A stretch of 64,000 bases of DNA, taken from Sulfurimonas sp. (GTDB lineage Bacteria > Campylobacterota > Campylobacteria > Campylobacterales > Sulfurimonadaceae). Made by a program: the position numbers and the translations under genes. Under the pieces are notes generated by a model, which was not told the origin of the DNA, searched no databases, and saw only the letters and a list, made by a program, of their open reading frames with translations. This document shows positions 58,080-64,000 of this stretch, piece after piece (position 1 is the stretch's first letter; every line of letters begins with the position of its first letter). The stretch lies in assembly GCA_030949825.1 (NCBI GenBank), contig JAUZSC010000002.1, forward strand, positions 1 through 64,000. The letters run 5' to 3'.

Positions 58080-58802
58080 ATGAGTAATATACAAAGCTTT
58101 CAAAGTGTCGCTAAAAAAGAAGAGCTCATTTATGAAGACCTTATTATTCTTGGTGATATTTATGAAGATAGCATTGTTGATTCGAATAAACTTACTGTGG
58201 GAGGTAAAACTTTTAAAGGCTCTACTCAGTTTTCTAAGTATGCGACTATTAATATTCATCAAGGTAATCTTCGATGCCATGAAGCAAAAATTGCCTTACT
58301 TGATTGCGGAGAAATTCATGCAACCACAGTAGATATAGGTACAGTTAGTTCTGGTTTAGTCCGAGCGCAAGATATCACCATAGAACATTTAAAAGGAGAT
58401 TCTAGCATCTACGCTTCTTCATCTATTCGTATTGGTAAAATAAGTGGAGAAAATAATAAGCTATTTATTAATTATAAAGAAGTTCCTATTTTAACTAGTA
58501 AAATTACTCTCATTGAAGATGACATAGAAGAATTGACTATCGCTTTAGGCAAGGTACAAGAAAACTACTCTTCTTTAGAGTCTGAGATAGCTTCAGAAAT
58601 CACACGCTTAAATGAAGAAATACGAAATATACAAAACTCCACTAAAAATGCAAAAATTACCATAAAAGAAGAAGTCAAAACAAAAAATACAATTTCATTT
58701 GTAATAGATGATGCAAATACACTCACTTTTGAAACCAAACAAGCTACTTATGCACCCTTCTACTTATCTTTTTCTGAAAATACAATCACCCTTAACTCTT
58801 AA
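58080..58802 (+). CDS. FapA/DUF342-like beta-helix protein, third gene of the cyclase trio
   Basis: The 240 residues include a middle part (about 20-135) that is repetitive beta structure of the right-handed helix type (LIILGDIYEDSIVDSNKLTV; INIHQGNLRCHEAKIALLDC; DIGTVSSGLVRAQD). This is followed by a coiled coil (about 145-190) and a small beta end. It recalls FapA/DUF342 and bactofilin-like polymers. Its start directly follows the previous stop. A hairpin terminator lies 11 bp behind it. Confidence 0.5.
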   Translation: MSNIQSFQSVAKKEELIYEDLIILGDIYEDSIVDSNKLTVGGKTFKGSTQFSKYATINIHQGNLRCHEAKIALLDCGEIHATTVDIGTVSSGLVRAQDITIEHLKGDSSIYASSSIRIGKISGENNKLFINYKEVPILTSKITLIEDDIEELTIALGKVQENYSSLESEIASEITRLNEEIRNIQNSTKNAKITIKEEVKTKNTISFVIDDANTLTFETKQATYAPFYLSFSENTITLNS

Positions 58803-58812
58803 TTTTTCATAT

Positions 58813-58836
58813 TGATAATAGGCTTGCCTATTATCA
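58813..58836 (+). terminator. hairpin terminator of the cyclase trio
   Basis: An 11-bp perfect stem, with arms TGATAATAGGC and GCCTATTATCA and a TT loop, lies 11 bp after the stop. It lacks a U-run on the plus strand, so it may also act as a protein site. Confidence 0.45.
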
Positions 58837-58843
58837 CCTCAAC

Positions 58844-58865
58844 AATACACGGTATACCGTGTATT
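58844..58865. promoter_or_regulatory. 22-bp perfect palindrome, probable operator
   Basis: The half-site AATACACGGTA is followed immediately by its exact complement. It lies in a 170-bp, otherwise extremely AT-rich gap, 112 bp before the HTH gene and past the terminator of the trio. A dimeric regulator, perhaps the adjacent HTH protein, is the natural binder; this is inference. From 58866 to 58960 the gap is nearly pure A/T with no gene. Confidence 0.5.
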
Positions 58866-58976
58866 ATATATTATATATATATTATTATATTCATAAAATA
58901 TATTAATATACACATATTAGTTTATATAATATAAAATAAAATGTATATTTAAGTATTTTATCCGTATAATTCTTCA

Positions 58977-59222
58977 ATGCAAATCGATGACTTATTTAAT
59001 ATACTTCACAACTCATTGGAGTCTCAAAAAAATGGAAAAAAAATATCATTAAAAGATATGGCTCTTTCACTTGGGATTTCAATGAGAACCTATCAAGACT
59101 GGAAGTTAGGCAGAGCTAAGCCTCAAGCTGCTTCGACAGTGATGAAAATGTTAGGTAAACTTGATGACGATGAAATTATTAGAGCAGTTCGAAAGATAAA
59201 TAAACTAGAGGACAATGTATGA
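58977..59222 (+). CDS. small XRE-like helix-turn-helix protein
   Basis: This 81-residue protein has a helix-turn-helix at about 22-50: SLKDMALSLGISMRTYQDWK then GRAKPQAAS. TATAAT at 58965-58970 ends only 6 bases before the ATG and no ribosome site is present, so the mRNA is probably leaderless. It overlaps the next gene by 4 bp (ATGA). The palindrome upstream is its likely operator. Confidence 0.65.
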   Translation: MQIDDLFNILHNSLESQKNGKKISLKDMALSLGISMRTYQDWKLGRAKPQAASTVMKMLGKLDDDEIIRAVRKINKLEDNV

Positions 59223-59419
59223 GTGCACTTAGTAAAGCTGAGAGAGATGGACTGGACGATGTATTTTTATCTATACATACAAATCATGATAAATTTTTAA
59301 AATTCAAAGACTTTTCATTTATAGATATGATCAAACTAGCTAAATATGGGACAAAAGAGACAAGACTTACACATTTTATGAAACTTTTCAGTAAAAAGAA
59401 GAAAAATTTAAGCAAATAA
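59219..59419 (+). CDS. small protein partnered with the HTH gene
   Basis: The 66 residues are mostly helical and basic at the end (HFMKLFSKKKKNLSK), with no motif recognised. It is translationally coupled to the HTH gene by ATGA. The pair resembles a regulator with a small partner, as in toxin-antitoxin or phage control pairs, but nothing in the sequence proves that. Confidence 0.5.
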   Translation: MSALSKAERDGLDDVFLSIHTNHDKFLKFKDFSFIDMIKLAKYGTKETRLTHFMKLFSKKKKNLSK

Positions 59420-59516
59420 ATTATAAAGTGTCTCTAGCTGAATTATTTAAAACTTCCTTTATGCATGATTGTTTATAAATAATTTCGGAAATTTAAAAAA
59501 CTCCAAGGGTATATTT

Positions 59517-59801
59517 ATGAATAAAGCACAATTCGTTGAGTTAGTACAAGCAAGTGGTGAATACAAAACTAAAGTTGAAGCTGAAGCTGCAATCAAAGCA
59601 TTTACAGATGCTGTAACTTCTGCATTAGTTAAAAAAGAAGATGTTTCTTTAGTTGGTTTTGGTAGTTTTACTGCTGCATTACAAAAAGGTAAAAGTGGAA
59701 AAGTTCCTGGAACTGATAAAACTTATACTACACAAGATAAAATGGTTCCTAAATTCAAAGCTGGTAAAGGTCTTAAAGACCGTGTTGCGGCTGGTAAATA
59801 G
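59517..59801 (+). CDS. hup: HU-family DNA-binding protein
   Basis: The 94 residues start at ATG 59517 (MNKAQFVELVQASGEYKTKV) behind AAGGG. The core VSLVGFGSFTAALQKGKSGK and arm region GTDKTYTTQDKMVPKFKAGK match HU. It bends and compacts DNA. The arm differs from the usual RNPxT (here PGTDKTY), which may change DNA bending. A terminator follows it. Confidence 0.88.
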   Translation: MNKAQFVELVQASGEYKTKVEAEAAIKAFTDAVTSALVKKEDVSLVGFGSFTAALQKGKSGKVPGTDKTYTTQDKMVPKFKAGKGLKDRVAAGK

Positions 59802-59808
59802 TCCATTT

Positions 59809-59836
59809 AATACTATCCGCGTTTGCGGTAGTATTT
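59809..59836 (+). terminator. terminator of hup
   Basis: Stem AATACTATCCGC / GCGGTAGTATT with one bulge, loop GTTT, followed by TTATAAAG; 8 bp after the hup stop. Confidence 0.6.
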
Positions 59837-59847
59837 TATAAAGCCTC

Positions 59848-61290
59848 ATGAACCTTCCTTTCTTTGACGCGATTTTTAATCCTAACAAAAACAAAACATT
59901 ATCACTTCCTCAATCTTTACTTGTTAAAGAATTAAAAAAAACCTCTGACAATAATAATTTTTCTATTTTTGAGAACATCACACTCTACCACCATGAAAAG
60001 AATTTTTTCATTCCTCTTCTTATAGTAGATGCATCGCGAGGAATCTTTCTTTTTGAATATAAAGACTGGTCCTATGATGAACTAAAAAATGCAAAAATCG
60101 AAAAAGCCTCAAAGCAAAATGCTTCTACAAATACGCTTGCTTTTGAAAAGTCACATGATTTTATAAAAAGAAAGTTCAATGAATTAACACATAATGATGG
60201 TGTCCCCATCTATAACTATCTACTCATGGAAAATCTAAACCACGATGAATACCAGCATCTAGATGATTCATTTAAAACACTTTTGCCAGAAGAAAGAATA
60301 ATGTTTAATGACTCATCTGAAACAGACATCTTAAACAAAATGGTAGAAAGAGTGACTTATAATCTTCCAGATGTATCAAGTATAATGTCAACGCTGCTTA
60401 TTCAATACGCTATTATAGACCATAAAAAAAATATCTTTTTAGCAAGCCCCGAACAGATGCAATTTATTAATTCTGAGCTTGTTGCATCCATGACACTCAA
60501 AGCTCCATCAGGAAGTGGAAAAACAAGTTCTGTTCTTTTAAAAGCGATACTCGAAAAACTAAAAAACCCAAACATCAATATAGTTATTATTAAGCCCAAT
60601 AATCTTGCTTGTGATATTTTAAAGAAAAAGTTACTTGACACTATAGAACACGCGATAATAGAGATAGACCCAACATCTATAAATATTTTAACATCTCAGT
60701 ACTTCTTAGAAAATACGCCCAAAGCCATTGACTTATTAATTTGCGATGATATAGAATCGTATTCTTCAGACTTTATCTTGGATATAAAAAATATTAGAAA
60801 TAAAAAGCATCTAATTCTCGTTGAAAATTCAAATGCCCAAGATGAGATTAAATATTTTAATACAAGCTTTAGAGGTTACCACAAAGAAATTATTTTCCAT
60901 CGTACAAATGAGCATGCTAAAACATTACAAATAGTCTCAAATCTGCTTCTAACTTGCCAAGCACGAGATATACTTATTGTCTCAAATAATTTAACCAGAA
61001 GAACAATAAAAGATGATTTAGAAGATTTTACCGCTGAGAAGACTAGTTTACTCGATTACTCACAGAACTTAATGAACCAAAATATGGCAAATATTTTACT
61101 CGCTAGCTATGATGACATCAACTCTCTTGAAGCAAAATATGTTATTCTCATGGATATATGTTCCGCCGATAGACAAAAACTTGAATACGCATACCATTTA
61201 TGCTCAAAAAGTATCTATGTTTTATACAACAATGAATCAAAAAATCTAAATTTACTAAGGAATAATTTTGAAAGTAACAAAAACAGCTAA
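59848..61290 (+). CDS. compact NERD nuclease-like / SF1 helicase-like protein
   Basis: The 480 residues have an N-terminal region with D61 and E70-Y-K72 ([15 protein letters not shown]), the PD-(D/E)xK pattern of NERD domains. A P-loop at 219-226 (APSGSGKT), Walker-B-like [11 protein letters not shown] (294-304) and a late [11 protein letters not shown] resemble motif V of UvrD-like helicases with the usual Gly changed to Ser. It is about half the size of true UvrD helicases, so unwinding is doubtful. Its 3' end overlaps msrB by 23 bp. Confidence 0.6.
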   Translation: MNLPFFDAIFNPNKNKTLSLPQSLLVKELKKTSDNNNFSIFENITLYHHEKNFFIPLLIVDASRGIFLFEYKDWSYDELKNAKIEKASKQNASTNTLAFEKSHDFIKRKFNELTHNDGVPIYNYLLMENLNHDEYQHLDDSFKTLLPEERIMFNDSSETDILNKMVERVTYNLPDVSSIMSTLLIQYAIIDHKKNIFLASPEQMQFINSELVASMTLKAPSGSGKTSSVLLKAILEKLKNPNINIVIIKPNNLACDILKKKLLDTIEHAIIEIDPTSINILTSQYFLENTPKAIDLLICDDIESYSSDFILDIKNIRNKKHLILVENSNAQDEIKYFNTSFRGYHKEIIFHRTNEHAKTLQIVSNLLLTCQARDILIVSNNLTRRTIKDDLEDFTAEKTSLLDYSQNLMNQNMANILLASYDDINSLEAKYVILMDICSADRQKLEYAYHLCSKSIYVLYNNESKNLNLLRNNFESNKNS

Positions 61291-61654
61291 AGAGTGGCAA
61301 GAACAACTGAGTGAAGAAGAGTTCCATGTATGCAGACAAAGTGGAACTGAAGCACCTTTTTCTGGAACATACAATGACAATAAAGAAGAAGGAATATACG
61401 ATTGCACATGTTGTGGAAGTCCTCTTTTCACCTCAGATACAAAGTTTGATTCTGGAACGGGTTGGCCTAGTTATTACGAAGGTGTTGAAGATGCCATCAA
61501 AGAAATTAGAGATGTAGCGCATGGAATGGTACGCGTAGAAGTTCGTTGTGCAAACTGTGACTCACATCTTGGACATGTATTTCCTGATGGACCAGAACCA
61601 ACTGGACAAAGATATTGTATCAACTCAGTATCACTCAAATTTAAAGGAAACTAA
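61268..61654 (+). CDS. msrB: peptide-methionine (R)-S-oxide reductase
   Basis: This 128-residue enzyme reduces methionine-R-sulfoxide in proteins. It has zinc Cys pairs (CTCCGSPLF and [12 protein letters not shown]), substrate site SGTGWPSYY and catalytic Cys in [11 protein letters not shown]. It starts with TTG behind AAGGA inside the end of the preceding gene. No signal peptide is present, so it is cytoplasmic. Confidence 0.95.
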   Translation: MKVTKTAKEWQEQLSEEEFHVCRQSGTEAPFSGTYNDNKEEGIYDCTCCGSPLFTSDTKFDSGTGWPSYYEGVEDAIKEIRDVAHGMVRVEVRCANCDSHLGHVFPDGPEPTGQRYCINSVSLKFKGN

Positions 61655-62184
61655 TGAAAACACTTTTACTAACGCTACTTATATTTTTTTCACTCAACTT
61701 AAATGCACAAGATGCTAATCCTCGTGCAATTCTTGTAACAACACAAGGTGTAATCGAATTAGAACTTTTTCCTGATGTTGCACCCTTAGCTGTAGAAAAT
61801 TTTATGACACATATAAAAAATGGATACTACGATGGCATCGCTTTTCATAGAATTATTAAAAACTTTATGATTCAAGGTGGAGATCCAACTGAGTCAGGAC
61901 GCGGTGGCGAAAGTATTTGGAAAAAACCTTTTAAAGATGAATACAAAGGTAAAACTTTTAATAAACCCGGAATCCTTGCTATGGCTAACTCTGGTAGAAA
62001 CACAAATGGAAGCCAATTTTTCATAACAACTGCACAAACAGCTTGGTTAAATGGAAGACATACTATTTTTGGACAAGCAACATCTGCATCATTTGGAGCA
62101 ATCCAAAAGTTAAACAACATCCAAACTATGCGTGGTGACAGACCATTAGAACGCCAAGAGATAGTAAAAGCCTATATCAAATAA
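61654..62184 (+). CDS. periplasmic cyclophilin-type peptidyl-prolyl isomerase
   Basis: This 176-residue protein has a signal peptide (LLLTLLIFFSLNLNAQ) then a cyclophilin domain: FHRIIKNFMIQGGDPT, GSQFFITTAQTAWLNGRHTIFG. The usual catalytic Arg is in FHRII. Its ATG shares one base with the msrB stop and its stop shares one with the next start, so the three genes are coupled. Confidence 0.92.
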   Translation: MKTLLLTLLIFFSLNLNAQDANPRAILVTTQGVIELELFPDVAPLAVENFMTHIKNGYYDGIAFHRIIKNFMIQGGDPTESGRGGESIWKKPFKDEYKGKTFNKPGILAMANSGRNTNGSQFFITTAQTAWLNGRHTIFGQATSASFGAIQKLNNIQTMRGDRPLERQEIVKAYIK

Positions 62185-63839
62185 TGATGGAAATTCAAAC
62201 AATTTCCAAACTTGAAAAAGAAGCCCTCAAAGAAAGTAGTACAGACTTTGCACGACTAGGATTTGCTCTCTTTTTTATGATAGCGGTGCTTACCTATACT
62301 TTTTTAAGTAATGGTGGCATCTCTAACAATATGTTCTTAGCAGTAGCCGCTCTTATAGGCGCTTATATGGCTATGAATATTGGTGCTAATGATGTAGCTA
62401 ACAATGTTGGTCCAGCCGTTGGTTCTAAAGCTATGACGATGACAACCGCAATTATTATTGCTGCAATTTTTGAGGGTGCTGGTGCGCTTATCGCAGGTGG
62501 CGAGGTTGTTAAGACTATCAAAAAAGGAATCATTGATATTTCTGCCTTTGGCGGGAATCCTGATCCTTTTATCTGGGCTATGATGGCGGCACTTTTAGCA
62601 GCCGCACTTTGGCTTAACTTTGCAACGATGATGAAAGCTCCTGTTTCAACAACACACTCCATAGTTGGTGGTGTTATGGGTGCAGGAATTGCAGCAGCTG
62701 GCTTTTCAATAGTAGACTGGGGGACAATGCTTAAAATCGCAGCATCTTGGGTTATATCTCCTGTTCTGGGTGGTGTCATTGCCGCAGGTTTTCTTTTAGC
62801 CATTAAAAAATCCATTGTTTTTAAAGAAGATAAAGTTGAAGCAGCAAAAAAGTATGTTCCTATTTTTGTTGCTATTATGTCATTGGCTTTTGTTACTTAC
62901 TTGACACTCAAAGGTCTTAAAAAAATCTGGCCACATATTCTTGAAACTATAAATATGCTTCCACTTGTTTCTTTTGAAATTGTAAAAAAACCAAGCCTAC
63001 TTACAGCGCTTATTTTAGGTACTTTTGTTGCGATTATTGTTTATGTTTTATTAGGCAAAAAACTTCAAAACTCGACAACAGAACTTGAAAATACTAAAGA
63101 TGCTGTAAATACATTGTTTACAGTCCCTCTTATTTTTGCAGCAGCCCTACTTTCATTTGCGCATGGTGCGAATGATGTAGCAAATGCTATTGGACCCTTA
63201 GCTGCAATTAACGACGCGGTTATTAACGGTGGAATCTCTTCTAAAGCAGAAATTCCCTTGTGGGTTATGGGTGTTGGAGCACTTGGTATTGCCTTAGGAT
63301 TAGGACTTTATGGACCTAAACTTATTCGTACAGTTGGTAGCGAGATTACAGAACTTGACCAAATTCGAGCCTTTTCTATTGCGATGGCAGCACTATCACA
63401 GTTATCATCGCTTCACAACTTGGTCTTCCAGTTAGTTCTACACATATTGCTATTGGTGGTGTTTTTGGTGTTGGATTTTTAAGAGAGTACTTACACCTTT
63501 CTGAGCCTAGTCGTTCAGTTACAGAAGATGAATTAGCTATTGCAGATGAACAAGAAACTTTAAGTAAGTATAAACAAGAAATAAAATCTATTGAATCTAA
63601 AAAAGAAAAAGAAGAAAATGATTATGAAAGAATCGTAGCACTCTATAAACTTATTAAAGATGAAAATAAAATCATTAAATCAACGAAAAAAACATATCAA
63701 ACAAACAAAAAAAGTTGAGTATGTAAAACGGGATGCAATGAAAAAGATTTTTGCCGCATGGCTCATTACAGTTCCGGCTGCTGCAACACTTGCCGCATTA
63801 TTGTTTTTTACAATAAAAGGGATTATGATTGGAGTTTAA
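62184..63839 (+). CDS. pit: inorganic phosphate permease (PiT family), two frame breaks
   Basis: This is a polytopic PiT transporter with both family repeats, NIGANDVANNVGPAVGS and FAHGANDVANAIGPLAA. After FSIAMAA the frame is lost at 63388-63396; adding one base (as GCAGCAGCT) restores ITVIIASQLGLPVSSTHIAI. A charged coiled-coil tail then breaks again at seven As (63707-63713), and one base fewer lets it finish with a last helix (WLITVPAAATLAALLFFTI) at 63839. Repaired length is about 551. The shift in a non-homopolymer makes true damage possible here. Confidence 0.82.
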
Positions 63840-64000
63840 ACCTTCAATGCCTCAAAAACTCTCACTGCTTGAACATGTTCTTTTACATCATGTACTCGCA
63901 GTATAGATGCACCATTTCTAAGAGACTCTAGATGCAAGGCTAATGTCCCTGCCAATCTTTCTTCAACCCTAGATACTACTATAGAATCAATCATTGATTT
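63836..64000 (-). CDS. folP: dihydropteroate synthase, C-terminal part (runs off the window)
   Basis: The last 54 codons of FolP: RVEERLAGTLALHLESLRNG, then ASILRVHDVKEHVQAVRVF, the family's C-terminal signature with the pterin-site RVHD. It joins pABA to the dihydropterin in folate synthesis. It is convergent with the phosphate permease; their stop codons overlap. Confidence 0.92.
   Translation of the reverse strand, partial: KSMIDSIVVSRVEERLAGTLALHLESLRNGASILRVHDVKEHVQAVRVFEALKV

Noticed and set aside
58866-58960. AT-rich stretch as a replication origin
   Set aside because: No DnaA boxes or repeats were seen and neither dnaA nor other origin genes are adjacent; a regulated promoter explains it better.

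Overview
The window is a low-GC, gene-dense piece of a Campylobacterota chromosome. It most resembles the sulfur- or hydrogen-oxidising chemolithoautotrophs around Sulfurimonas. The grounds are a two-subunit ATP citrate lyase (aclBA, the marker of the reductive TCA cycle), a Campylobacter-type flagellar block with sigma-54 and sigma-28 signatures, the cbpA-hspR pair, a PEB4-like PpiC chaperone, and TATAAT promoters with weak -35 boxes. The genus is inferred from gene content, not from a marker gene. No rRNA or tRNA gene and no CRISPR array was recognised.

Layout. Positions 1-5.8 kb (minus strand) hold a pseudopilin, aclA/aclB, a membrane glycosyltransferase-like protein and a glutamine amidotransferase (pabA/trpG). 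Positions 5.9-6.75 kb are a scrap zone with a frameshifted secreted low-complexity protein and gene remnants. Positions 6.75-11.5 kb carry dppC and flgK-flgN-flgM-flgJ-flgI. Positions 11.6-14.1 kb carry rsmD, a DEDDh exonuclease and unknown proteins. Positions 14.2-24 kb carry murA, hspR-cbpA, a wrecked HD-GYP sensor containing a hairpin-rich insert, purH, a phosphofructokinase, purL and a GreA/GreB factor. Positions 24.1-27.8 kb are HDOD-rnr-holA. Positions 28-30.5 kb hold two structured intergenic elements, a DUF350 protein, ilvC and a NYN-like protein. Positions 30.5-38.3 kb carry ruvX, mnmE, khpB/jag, yidC, yidD, rnpA, rpmH and clpB. Positions 38.4-46 kb hold stress and repair genes and a hybrid histidine kinase split by an IS5-like element. 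Positions 46.1-51.4 kb hold a NIT-domain hybrid kinase, a MATE pump and thioredoxin. Positions 51.4-56.6 kb form an fba-MoxR-ankyrin-VWA gene string. Positions 56.7-61.3 kb hold a class III cyclase-like protein with two unknown partners, a small HTH pair, HU and a NERD/SF1-helicase-like protein. Positions 61.3-64 kb carry msrB, a cyclophilin, a phosphate permease and the end of folP.

How the genes work together. The minus-strand block rpmH > rnpA > yidD > yidC > khpB > mnmE > ruvX is the classic ribosome, membrane-insertion and tRNA-modification string. ClpB and CbpA lie 20 kb apart but share almost the same promoter with an overlapping HspR operator, which marks out a small heat-shock regulon. 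The flagellar genes form one late/rod block in which flgM and flgI each have a plausible dedicated promoter.

A cross-cutting feature is at least eight one-base frame breaks at A/T homopolymers of 6-9 bases. They occur in genes that should be intact (flgI, rsmD, rpmH, a hybrid kinase, a phosphate permease). Assembly error is the simplest explanation, but slippage or phase variation cannot be excluded from sequence alone. Genuine decay is seen separately in the IS-split kinase (IS plus two nonsense codons) and in the HD-GYP gene (catalytic core deleted). The best candidates for undescribed biology are the MoxR-ankyrin-VWA cassette, the cyclase-like/HTH-coiled-coil/beta-helix trio, the HU-adjacent NERD-helicase, and the L34/RnpA junction.
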